DNA of 64,000 bases. It comes from Flagellimonas aurea (GTDB lineage: Bacteria > Bacteroidota > Bacteroidia > Flavobacteriales > Flavobacteriaceae). Every line of letters begins with the position of its first letter. Positions within the stretch are counted from its first letter, which is position 1. Position numbers and translations under genes: made by a program. The notes beneath the pieces were generated by a model. That model was not told where the DNA came from, ran no database searches, and was given only the letters and a program-made list of their open reading frames with translations. Shown here piece by piece: positions 35,608 through 42,973 of the stretch. The stretch spans positions 186,001 through 250,000 of the forward strand of contig NZ_JAFLNL010000002.1 of the NCBI RefSeq assembly GCF_017313785.1. The letters are read 5' to 3'.

Positions 35608-36258
35608 TTAATATCTTTTTTTGCGGCCCCTCTGTCCTTTTTTTCCTCGGTTATTGCTGTTATTGTTGGACCTGCTTGGCTTATTTTTAAGAAACTGCCC
35701 ACTTTCTGTAAGGCTTTCGTCACTTTTTGCCAAATCTATTTGTCCATCACTAAGTTCCTTAAGGTGATTAAAGATTACACTATCCTCGACCGTGTCCTTG
35801 TTCCAAACCAAATAACACTTTTTCATGTGGTTGGCTATGGCATATTCCAATCCAGATCGCATATCACCTTTGTCCCAGCTTACGGCAACATCTATCATTC
35901 TTTTGATATTGTTCCCGTAAAAACGGTACTTTGGGTGGTTCTGTGGGTAATCCAACGGTTCTGGGCGTTGTTGCAAAACCTCTTTTGACGTAATCGGAAA
36001 CGGGGAATCGACATCCAATTTAAAATCGGCCATAATGAACAATTGGTCCCAAAGTTTATGCTGGAAATCAGGAACATCCCTAAAGTGGGGTTGTAAATTT
36101 CCCATTACACTGATAACGGATTTGGCCACTCTGTTACGTTCGTCGCGGTCTTCGATCGACACAGCATGATCTACCATTTTTTGGAAATGACGACCGTACT
36201 CCGGGATAAAAAGGTGTGGACGTTCCGTGTTGTATTCTAAATTAAATATTTCGTTCAA
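35608..36258 (-). CDS. DUF4290 domain-containing protein
   Basis: A 216-residue protein matching DUF4290 across about 1-185 (YNTERPHLFIPEYGRHFQKM and NHPKYRFYGNNIKRMIDVA). The final 30 residues are basic and low complexity (GKKGQRGRKKRY), which could bind nucleic acid or ribosomes. Function unknown; it is found next to murA in related genomes. The start is TTG at 36256-36258 (TTG AAC GAA); no ATG fits upstream, so the exact N-terminus is open. It is 15 bases before murA, so the two are co-transcribed. Confidence 0.87.
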   Translation of the reverse strand: MNEIFNLEYNTERPHLFIPEYGRHFQKMVDHAVSIEDRDERNRVAKSVISVMGNLQPHFRDVPDFQHKLWDQLFIMADFKLDVDSPFPITSKEVLQQRPEPLDYPQNHPKYRFYGNNIKRMIDVAVSWDKGDMRSGLEYAIANHMKKCYLVWNKDTVEDSVIFNHLKELSDGQIDLAKSDESLTESGQFLKNKPSRSNNNSNNRGKKGQRGRKKRY

Positions 36259-36339
36259 AGTAATGTGTTTAGAGATTTGATACTTGGAAAGTAATCCGAT
36301 AATGTCCGCAAAGTAATAAAATTATAGCAAATAAAGGGT

Positions 36340-36627
36340 CTACAAAGAAATAACCCCTTCAACAACGGAAACTTCCTTATATTTTTGGATTACTGCATCC
36401 GGATCTTCCAGATCCACAGTAATGGATAAACTGGTATATGTTCCTTTTTTAGATTTTTTTGATTCGATTACGGCACCGGTATTGTCAAAAATATCTTGAA
36501 TCTGCGAAATACGTTGCTCATCCGTCGGAACTATGAATTTATAGAGATATGTGGATGGCCAAGTGGTACTTTCCTGTAACTTTTCTTTCAGCTTTGCGTA
36601 AAACTCTTCTGTATCCTTATTATCCAT
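36340..36627 (-). CDS. DUF493 (YbeD-like) protein
   Basis: A 95-residue ferredoxin-like fold protein of the DUF493/YbeD family (YLYKFIVPTDEQRISQI and SKKGTYTSLSITVDLED). YbeD has an ACT-like regulatory fold; role unknown. It precedes DUF4290 and murA on the same strand, separated by 81 bases. It is divergent from the NTPase gene. Confidence 0.87.
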   Translation of the reverse strand: MDNKDTEEFYAKLKEKLQESTTWPSTYLYKFIVPTDEQRISQIQDIFDNTGAVIESKKSKKGTYTSLSITVDLEDPDAVIQKYKEVSVVEGVISL

Positions 36628-36715
36628 ACCTCAATTTTATACAAATATATGGCTTACCCATCAATTTTTTTTCCTTAAGTCGATTTCATTACTTTGTAAT
36701 ATAAATTCAAGGTCT

Positions 36716-37279
36716 TTGGGAAAGAAGAAAATAGTTGTCACGGGAGCACCGGGAACCGGTAAAACTTCCATCGTAAATGGACTGGAAAGCATGGGTTACC
36801 ATTGCTTTCATGAAATTATCCGTGATATGACCTCAAAAGCGAAAGAAGAGGGACAAACGGAACATTATATTTCCAATCCCTTGGTTTTTGTGGATGATGC
36901 GTTGCAGTTCAACAAGGATTTATTGGAAGGAAGAACGTTCCACTACAAGGAGTCCCTTAAAATAGATGTTCCCATCAGTTTTTTTGACCGTGGTATCCCT
37001 GATGTACTGGCATATATGGATTTTTTTGGACAGGAGTACGATGATTTTTTCACTTCCCATTGCGAAAATCACAGGTACGATTCCATTTTTATTGTTCCAC
37101 CTTGGAGAGAAATCTATGTTTCCGACTATGAACGAATGGAAACCTTTGAAGAAGCAGAGAGCATTCACCATTCTTTGATGAAAACATATACACAATTTGG
37201 CTATAACCCCATCGAAGTGCCAAAAGATGACGTCCCAAATCGGATTGATTTTATTTTGAAGACACTTAAAAATTTATAG
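36716..37279 (+). CDS. AAA_28-type P-loop NTPase
   Basis: A 187-residue ATP-binding protein with Walker A GAPGTGKTS at about residues 10-18 and a likely sensor/Walker B strand ISFFDRGIPDV. It resembles the AAA_28 / thymidylate-kinase-like group of unknown substrate. The start is TTG at 36716-36718; no ATG fits. Its TAG overlaps the recQ GTG by one base, so expression is coupled to recQ and fmt. Confidence 0.83.
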   Translation: MGKKKIVVTGAPGTGKTSIVNGLESMGYHCFHEIIRDMTSKAKEEGQTEHYISNPLVFVDDALQFNKDLLEGRTFHYKESLKIDVPISFFDRGIPDVLAYMDFFGQEYDDFFTSHCENHRYDSIFIVPPWREIYVSDYERMETFEEAESIHHSLMKTYTQFGYNPIEVPKDDVPNRIDFILKTLKNL

Positions 37280-39171
37280 TGGATAAGGATACCACAAGCA
37301 TTTTAAAACAATTTTGGGGGTATGATGATTTCAGGGGATCCCAAAAACAAATCATCAGCACCGTTCTGTCCGGGCAAGATGTTCTCGCATTGATGCCTAC
37401 TGGAGGAGGAAAATCTATTTGTTATCAGGTACCTGCACTGGCCAAAGACGGTATTTGTATTGTAGTCTCTCCGTTGGTAGCATTAATCCAAGATCAAGTA
37501 TCCCAATTAAAAAAAAGGGGCATTAAGGCCATTGCGTTAACAGGAGGCATCCCCCCCAACGACTTGAACGACCTTTTGGATAATTGTGTCTACGGCAACT
37601 ATAAGTTTTTGTATCTATCTCCCGAACGCTTGCAGCAGTCTATCGTCCAGGAACGTATCCAGCAAATGAACATCAACCTCATTGCTATTGACGAGGCCCA
37701 TTGTATTTCGCAATGGGGCAACGATTTTAGGCCCGCCTACCTTGAATGCTCCATTTTAAAAGAACTGGTTCCCGGAACCCCTATGATAGCCCTAACGGCA
37801 ACTGCAACTCCGCGCGTAGTAGCGGACATTGTAGAGAATTTGGAATTGGAAAATGTTGAGATTTTCAAAGATTCCTTTTCCCGTTCCAACATTAACTTTA
37901 AGGTAAAACGTTCGGAGGACAAACTGTACCAGCTCAAAAAGTATATGGAGAAAATTAGCGGGAGCTCCATTGTGTATGTGCGTTCCAGAAAAATGTCCAT
38001 ATCGTTGGCCAACTTTTTGATAAAAAACGGCATTTCCGCATCATTTTTTCATGGTGGGATTCCCAAATCCGATAAAGAAGAAAAACTTAACCTTTGGTTA
38101 AGTGGCAAAGTTAGGGTGATGGTGGCCACCAATGCTTTTGGTATGGGAGTGGACAAACCGGATGTGCGGTTGGTTATACATTATCAAATACCCGACAGTT
38201 TGGAAAGTTATTTCCAAGAAGCCGGTAGGGCCGGACGTGACGGGGAATCATCAACAGCAATCATCATCACTTCCAACGAAGATGAAGATAAGGCCAAAAA
38301 GCAATTTCTATCCACTCTGCCCGATGTGGCTTTCGTGAAACAGGTCTATTCCAAGCTCAACAATTATTTTCAGATATCCTACGGCGAGCTTGTTTCCGAT
38401 TCTTTGTCCTTTAAGTTCAATGAGTTTTGTAAGCGATACGAGTTCAACCCGAACATGACCTTTAATGCCATTCGCATTCTTGACCAGAATTCCGTGCTAT
38501 TGCTTGCTGAGAATTTTAAGGAGAAAACCACGCTTCAGTTTGTAGCTTCCAAAAATGAGATATTCAATTATTTGGACAAAAACAGGAAAACGGCCCCCAT
38601 CATCCAAACCATTCTTCGCACATATGGGGGCATTACGGAATATGAGACAAAAATCGACCTATACATGTTGTCCCGAAAAACAGATGTGAACGAGGGGCGT
38701 TTAAAAAAGATATTACAGCAACTTGCAGACGATAGGATTGCGGAATACGTGAACAATACATCTGACCTGGAAATTACTTTTTTGGTACCCCGTGAAGACG
38801 ACCATACCATAAACCTGTTCGCCAAGAAAATCAAAGATTTTAATCAGGTAAAACAGAACAACATGGCGGCGATGTTGGGATACGTTTCCAATAAAAAGCT
38901 GTGCCGTAGCATATACCTATTGAATTATTTTGGAGAAAAGACTGCGGAAAAGTGTGGCACATGCGATATTTGCACCAAGAAAAAAGTAGTGGCTTCTCCC
39001 CATGATTTGGAGAAAAGGGTCATGGAACTCCTGGAAATCCGCCCCCATACGTCACGACAGCTCGAAAAGGCCATTGGGGCAAAAGAAAAAGAACTTTTAA
39101 AAACGTTGGAGCGGCTGCTGGAAGATGAGCAGGTCTCCCTAAATTTTAAGAATGAGTACATCAAAAAATAA
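37279..39171 (+). CDS. recQ: ATP-dependent DNA helicase RecQ
   Basis: A 630-residue 3'-5' DNA helicase. The helicase core has LMPTGGGKSICYQ (motif I), AIDEAHCISQWGNDFRP (II), TATATPRV (III) and QEAGRAGRDGESS (VI). A zinc-binding segment (CGTCDIC) and a winged helix follow; a separate HRDC domain is not evident. It repairs stalled or broken DNA. The start is GTG at 37279. It overlaps fmt by 20 bases. Confidence 0.94.
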   Translation: MDKDTTSILKQFWGYDDFRGSQKQIISTVLSGQDVLALMPTGGGKSICYQVPALAKDGICIVVSPLVALIQDQVSQLKKRGIKAIALTGGIPPNDLNDLLDNCVYGNYKFLYLSPERLQQSIVQERIQQMNINLIAIDEAHCISQWGNDFRPAYLECSILKELVPGTPMIALTATATPRVVADIVENLELENVEIFKDSFSRSNINFKVKRSEDKLYQLKKYMEKISGSSIVYVRSRKMSISLANFLIKNGISASFFHGGIPKSDKEEKLNLWLSGKVRVMVATNAFGMGVDKPDVRLVIHYQIPDSLESYFQEAGRAGRDGESSTAIIITSNEDEDKAKKQFLSTLPDVAFVKQVYSKLNNYFQISYGELVSDSLSFKFNEFCKRYEFNPNMTFNAIRILDQNSVLLLAENFKEKTTLQFVASKNEIFNYLDKNRKTAPIIQTILRTYGGITEYETKIDLYMLSRKTDVNEGRLKKILQQLADDRIAEYVNNTSDLEITFLVPREDDHTINLFAKKIKDFNQVKQNNMAAMLGYVSNKKLCRSIYLLNYFGEKTAEKCGTCDICTKKKVVASPHDLEKRVMELLEIRPHTSRQLEKAIGAKEKELLKTLERLLEDEQVSLNFKNEYIKK

Positions 39172-40114
39172 TCCACTTCGCATTGTATTTATGGGCACCC
39201 CCGACTTTGCTGTGGGAACTCTAAAGAATTTATTGGAAGCCGATTTTAATGTGGTCGGCGTAGTGACTGCACCCGACAGGCCCGCTGGCCGTGGGCGTAA
39301 GGTCCAAGAATCGGCCGTAAAGCAATTTGCGGTACAACATGGCTTAACAGTCTTACAGCCTACCAATTTAAAGGATGAGGATTTTCTCGAGGAACTAAAG
39401 GCGCTAAATGCCAACTTGCAGGTAGTGGTCGCCTTTAGGATGCTGCCCAAAGCCGTTTGGCAAATGCCTCAGTACGGTACTTTTAATCTTCATGCTTCCC
39501 TCCTTCCCCAGTATCGTGGTGCGGCACCCATCAATTGGGCGATAATCAATGGCGAAACCGAAACGGGTGTCTCTACCTTTTTTATTGATGAAAAAATTGA
39601 TACGGGAAACATTATCCTTCAAAAAACAGAAAGAATATTACCAGCGGACAGTGTAGGTGACCTGCACGACAGATTGATGGAGCTTGGAGCTAACCTTGTT
39701 GTAGAAACCTGCAAACAGATTGAAGCAGGTACAGTTTCCCGACAACCACAAAATGAAAACATGGTACTCAAACCCGCACCAAAAATACATAAAGACACCT
39801 GCCGGATTGATTGGAACGCACCCTTGGAAAGTATTTATAACCATATTAGGGGATTGAGTCCATACCCCGGCGCTTGGACCATGTTGGTGAACGATGGCAA
39901 AGAGGACCAAATGAAAATCTTTAAAACTGAAAAGCTTCAGGCAGAGCACAATCACAGTATTGGAAAAATATTGATAGAGAAAAAATCATTGAAAATAGCG
40001 GTGAAAGAGGGTTATATTTCGCTTTTGGAGTTACAACTTCCAGGGAAACGCCGAATGCAGGTCAACGAGGTTTTAAATGGCCTAAATCTGGAAAATGACG
40101 CCTATCTTCGCTAA
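39152..40114 (+). CDS. fmt: methionyl-tRNA formyltransferase
   Basis: A 320-residue enzyme that formylates Met-tRNA(fMet) with 10-formyl-tetrahydrofolate. The family pattern is IVFMGTPDFAVGTL, followed by LHASLLPQYRGAAPINWAI (formyl transfer Asn-His-Asp region) and the C-terminal OB domain. Length is normal. It overlaps the recQ end by 20 bases and is the last gene of the NTPase-recQ-fmt run. Confidence 0.95.
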   Translation: MSTSKNNPLRIVFMGTPDFAVGTLKNLLEADFNVVGVVTAPDRPAGRGRKVQESAVKQFAVQHGLTVLQPTNLKDEDFLEELKALNANLQVVVAFRMLPKAVWQMPQYGTFNLHASLLPQYRGAAPINWAIINGETETGVSTFFIDEKIDTGNIILQKTERILPADSVGDLHDRLMELGANLVVETCKQIEAGTVSRQPQNENMVLKPAPKIHKDTCRIDWNAPLESIYNHIRGLSPYPGAWTMLVNDGKEDQMKIFKTEKLQAEHNHSIGKILIEKKSLKIAVKEGYISLLELQLPGKRRMQVNEVLNGLNLENDAYLR

Positions 40115-40216
40115 AGCCTTGCTGTGATTGGGCTAGGAAATGTTGTCATTTTTTTCCCACTTTATCAACAAACGTTTCAAGTTATCAACAAAAACCCTTA
40201 TTTCCCTTGGTTTTAC

Positions 40217-40246
40217 TTGCGTGAGACGCAAATCCATATAAATTTG
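40217..40246 (+). promoter_or_regulatory. promoter of the HU gene with overlapping dyad
   Basis: TTG at 40217-40219 and TAAATTTG at 40239-40246 are 19 bases apart, an exact match to the flavobacterial TTG-N17-23-TAnnTTTG consensus. The -33 TTG is also the first part of the inverted repeat TTGCGT-GAG-ACGCAA (40217-40231), a plausible operator. The ATG of the HU gene follows 44 bases downstream. Confidence 0.7.
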
Positions 40247-40290
40247 TTCAGCATTAAAATTATATTAACAACAATTAATTTAATTCCATT

Positions 40291-40563
40291 ATGAACAAAA
40301 CAGAATTAATCGATGCTATGGCAGCTGATGCTGGCATCACTAAAGCAGCAGCAAAAAAAGCATTGGAATCTTTCTTGGGAAATGTAGAAGGAACGCTTAA
40401 AAAAGGAGACAGAGTTTCCTTGGTAGGTTTTGGTTCTTGGTCAGTTTCCAAAAGAAGCGCTAGAGAAGGTAGAAATCCACAAACTGGAGCTACTATTAAG
40501 ATTGCCGCTAAGAACGTTGTAAAGTTCAAAGCAGGTGCTGAATTGAGCGGTGCAGTTAACTAA
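40291..40563 (+). CDS. HU family DNA-binding protein
   Basis: A 90-residue histone-like protein. MNKTELIDAMAADAGITKAAAKKALESF and VSLVGFGSWSVSKRSAREGRNPQTG are diagnostic, including the DNA-binding arm. It bends and compacts DNA as a dimer. Codon use is biased as expected for a highly expressed gene. It has its own promoter and terminator. Confidence 0.97.
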   Translation: MNKTELIDAMAADAGITKAAAKKALESFLGNVEGTLKKGDRVSLVGFGSWSVSKRSAREGRNPQTGATIKIAAKNVVKFKAGAELSGAVN

Positions 40564-40585
40564 TCAATTATTTATTTAATATATG

Positions 40586-40612
40586 AAAGCACTCCTTTAG
40601 GGGTGCTTTTTT
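40586..40612 (+). terminator. Rho-independent terminator after the HU gene
   Basis: A ten-base stem with one wobble pair (AAAGCACTCC / GGGGTGCTTT) and a four-base loop, followed by T. Confidence 0.9.
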
Positions 40613-40682
40613 AGTTTATATGCGTTGTGTTTTTTGCATATGTAGAATAATATGTTAAATTTAAGTACAAGAAAAAATGTAA

Positions 40683-41243
40683 ATGGTAAGTCAAAAGCCT
40701 AAAAAAGGGAATTTACTTGTTGCAGAACCATCACTTACCGGTGACGTTTCTTTCAACAGGTCTGTTGTACTTATTGCCGAACACAACCACGAGGGTTCGG
40801 TTGGCTTTATTCTGAACAAACCTTTGGACTACACCATTTGCGACCTTGTTTCTGATATCACCATTCCTTTTCAAGTTTTTAATGGCGGACCTGTGGAACA
40901 GGACAATCTTTATTTTATCCATAAGGTTCCTGAGCTCATTGAAAACAGTATCGAAATTTCCGATGGTATTTTTTGGGGCGGTAATTTTGAAATGACAGTG
41001 GAACTCATCAATAGTGGAACCATAACCGAACAGGACATCAGGTTCTTTTTGGGATACTCTGGTTGGGGTATCAGCCAACTGGACCAAGAACTGTCATCAA
41101 AATCTTGGGTAGTGTTGCCCAATGAATACGAAAGCAGCATTCTGGAAAAAGCTGCGAACGCTTTTTGGAAAGAAAAGATGATGGAACTTGGCGGAGATTA
41201 TGTTCTATGGTCCAATGCCCCCGAAAATCCTTCGCTCAATTAA
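40683..41243 (+). CDS. YqgE/AlgH family protein
   Basis: A 186-residue cytoplasmic protein of the YqgE/AlgH family (KKGNLLVAEPSLTGDVSFNRSVVL and GSVGFILNKPL). Family function is unknown; AlgH was linked to alginate regulation in Pseudomonas. The fold is compact without a catalytic motif. It overlaps the convergent aminotransferase gene by four bases. Confidence 0.92.
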   Translation: MVSQKPKKGNLLVAEPSLTGDVSFNRSVVLIAEHNHEGSVGFILNKPLDYTICDLVSDITIPFQVFNGGPVEQDNLYFIHKVPELIENSIEISDGIFWGGNFEMTVELINSGTITEQDIRFFLGYSGWGISQLDQELSSKSWVVLPNEYESSILEKAANAFWKEKMMELGGDYVLWSNAPENPSLN

Positions 41244-42085
41244 CCGATACGCGCCTTAGCATTCAATTTTCCCACGAGGCTTTTTGCAACCTTGGCCTCA
41301 AATTCTTTCTTCCTGTATTTGCTGATGGGTTGAATGCCCACAATGGAATTGGTAATAAAAAGTTCGTCCACTTTTTGAAGTTCGAAGGGAGAGATGGAAT
41401 CCTCGACCAAATCGTACTCTTCGGAACCTGCAATGATTTTCATCAAATTTTTACGGATGATACCATCCAAACAACCATCACTTAAGGGCGGGGTCTTGAT
41501 TTCATTTCCCTTCACCAAAAATAGGTTTCCGTTAATGGCCTCTACCACCTTTTTATCGGTATTGACCAATAAACAATTGGCATAGCCATTTTCTTCCGCA
41601 TACACTCCTGCCACAACATTCAATATTTTGTTGGTGGATTTTAGGTTGGAGAGCATATCTTTGTTCACATAGTAATCTTTGAACAATTCCACTTCGTACT
41701 CGCCTTCTTCAATAATAAAGAAAGGGGATTCCATGGCACTAGTCTCTATAACGTAGGATACCTCATTTGTGGATGGGGTATACAATCCTCCTTCATTTCT
41801 AAAGACGGTTAAACGGACGCGAACCGCTCCACTATACAATTTATTTGAGGTAATGGTCTTTTTAATTTCCTCTTCCAAAAACTCCAGTGTGAATTCCATT
41901 GGAATTTCCATACGCAAGATGCGCATAGAGGCCATTAACCTAAAATAATGATCTTCCCAAAAAAAGAGGGTTCCATTTACGTATCTAACCGACTCAAAAA
42001 GGGCATCTCCATATTTAAAGGCCCTGTTATTGTTCGTAAAAATTGGCTTATCCTCTGTTAAAAGTTCTCCGTTGTAATTGACCAT
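41240..42085 (-). CDS. class IV aminotransferase (4-amino-4-deoxychorismate lyase-like)
   Basis: A 281-residue PLP enzyme of the class IV fold, which includes branched-chain aminotransferase, D-amino acid aminotransferase and PabC. The PLP lysine lies in the NLKSTNKILNVVAGVYA region. FKYGDALFESVRYVNG is typical of the N-terminal part. PabC would give p-aminobenzoate for folate; other activities cannot be excluded. The ATG at 42083-42085 directly follows a T run and a hairpin on the minus strand. Confidence 0.85.
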   Translation of the reverse strand: MVNYNGELLTEDKPIFTNNNRAFKYGDALFESVRYVNGTLFFWEDHYFRLMASMRILRMEIPMEFTLEFLEEEIKKTITSNKLYSGAVRVRLTVFRNEGGLYTPSTNEVSYVIETSAMESPFFIIEEGEYEVELFKDYYVNKDMLSNLKSTNKILNVVAGVYAEENGYANCLLVNTDKKVVEAINGNLFLVKGNEIKTPPLSDGCLDGIIRKNLMKIIAGSEEYDLVEDSISPFELQKVDELFITNSIVGIQPISKYRKKEFEAKVAKSLVGKLNAKARIG

Positions 42086-42112
42086 AAAAAAGTCCCGATT
42101 TAAATCGGGACC
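42086..42112 (-). terminator. strong terminator hairpin abutting the aminotransferase start codon
   Basis: A perfect ten-base palindromic stem (GTCCCGATTT / AAATCGGGAC) followed on the minus strand by about seven T, then directly by the ATG of the class IV aminotransferase. It probably ends the upstream START-like gene's transcript. If transcripts read through, it would hide the ribosome site. Confidence 0.82.
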
Positions 42113-42139
42113 AAAGATACGGTTTACTTGAGAATAGGA

Positions 42140-42523
42140 CTAGGTGGAACCAAGAACCTGTTTAAGGTCGGAAACCTGGTTTTCCCAAAGCATTTTTGCC
42201 TCATCCACCTCGTCATCCTCAGCAAAGTCTGTTATAAATAGTGAAACATCCTTTGTTATTTCATCAACTATTATTCTCATTTCAAAAAATGAACCATCCT
42301 CATTTTCTTCCCATGCCAGCTTTACGAATTCCTCACTTTTTCGCTTAAGCAGTTTTGCGCGCTCTTCTGCACCATCCCAAATAAAGGTGAAAATTTCTCC
42401 ACGGGAATTTACATTATCGGCATACCATTCAGACAGTCCCGAGGGAGTGGAAATATATTGGTAAAGCAACTGAGGTGAAGCTTGAATAACAAACTCCAGT
42501 TCAAATTTGACCTTATCACTCAT
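42140..42523 (-). CDS. START-like / AHSA1-type SRPBCC protein
   Basis: A 127-residue protein with the helix-grip (SRPBCC/AHSA1) fold: FVIQASPQLLYQYISTPSGLSEWYADNV is the diagnostic segment. Function unknown; relatives include Aha1-type co-chaperone domains and polyketide cyclase-like proteins. No signal peptide. It is transcribed away from the tRNA-Met gene and ends at the palindromic terminator. Confidence 0.85.
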   Translation of the reverse strand: MSDKVKFELEFVIQASPQLLYQYISTPSGLSEWYADNVNSRGEIFTFIWDGAEERAKLLKRKSEEFVKLAWEENEDGSFFEMRIIVDEITKDVSLFITDFAEDDEVDEAKMLWENQVSDLKQVLGST

Positions 42524-42662
42524 TGTCGTGTTCTTTAAATCGTTATTTCAACTTTTGTATAATTTGGGAAGATATAAAAATAAATATCAAATAATAAATT
42601 AATAATGAATTTTGATTCAGCGAAAATTTAAACATATATTTGCACCCGCTTAGCAAAATGAC

Positions 42663-42736
42663 GGCGAGGTAGCTCAGCTGGTTAGAGCGTCGGATTCATA
42701 ACCCGGAGGCCGGGGGTTCAAGTCCCCCTCTCGCTA
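42663..42736 (+). tRNA. tRNA-Met (anticodon CAT)
   Basis: A full cloverleaf: acceptor GGCGAGG/TCTCGCT, D arm GCTC...GAGC, anticodon loop TTCATAA, T arm GGGGG-TTCAAGT-CCCCC and discriminator A. The acceptor lacks the C1-A72 mismatch of initiator tRNA and the anticodon stem lacks the three G-C pairs, so it looks like elongator Met. A tRNA-Ile with lysidine is less likely. CCA is not encoded. The tRNA, two terminators and 150 bases of AT-rich DNA without a gene fill 42524-42973. Confidence 0.94.
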
Positions 42737-42740
42737 CTAA

Positions 42741-42769
42741 AAAGACCACTTTAAAAGTGGTCTTTTTTT
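42741..42769 (+). terminator. Rho-independent terminator after tRNA-Met
   Basis: An 11-base stem (AAAGACCACTT / AAGTGGTCTTT) with a three-base loop, followed by a T run. Confidence 0.88.
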
Positions 42770-42916
42770 GTTTTGTCATTTCCATATTTAAAGTCAAACA
42801 CTAATTTTTGGGTGCATTTTAAGCCTTTATATTTTCTTCCTGATCAACAACTTATTCACATCTTTTTAAGACAATAGAAGTATTGTTATATTCGAAAACA
42901 GGCAAATAGGCCAAAT

Positions 42917-42955
42917 ATAAAAAGACCGCCTAAAACTTTTTAGACGGCCTCTTTC
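42917..42955 (-). terminator. terminator after the S9 peptidase gene
   Basis: On the minus strand a 13-base stem with two wobble pairs (AGGCCGTCTAAAA / TTTTAGGCGGTCT) is followed by five T. It closes the SusC-SusD-S9 operon. Confidence 0.85.
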
Positions 42956-42973
42956 TGTGTCCTCTCTTTATTG

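Noticed and set aside
42852..42860. TTATTCACA, a DnaA-box consensus match downstream of tRNA-Met
   Set aside because: A single 9-mer is expected by chance in AT-rich DNA.
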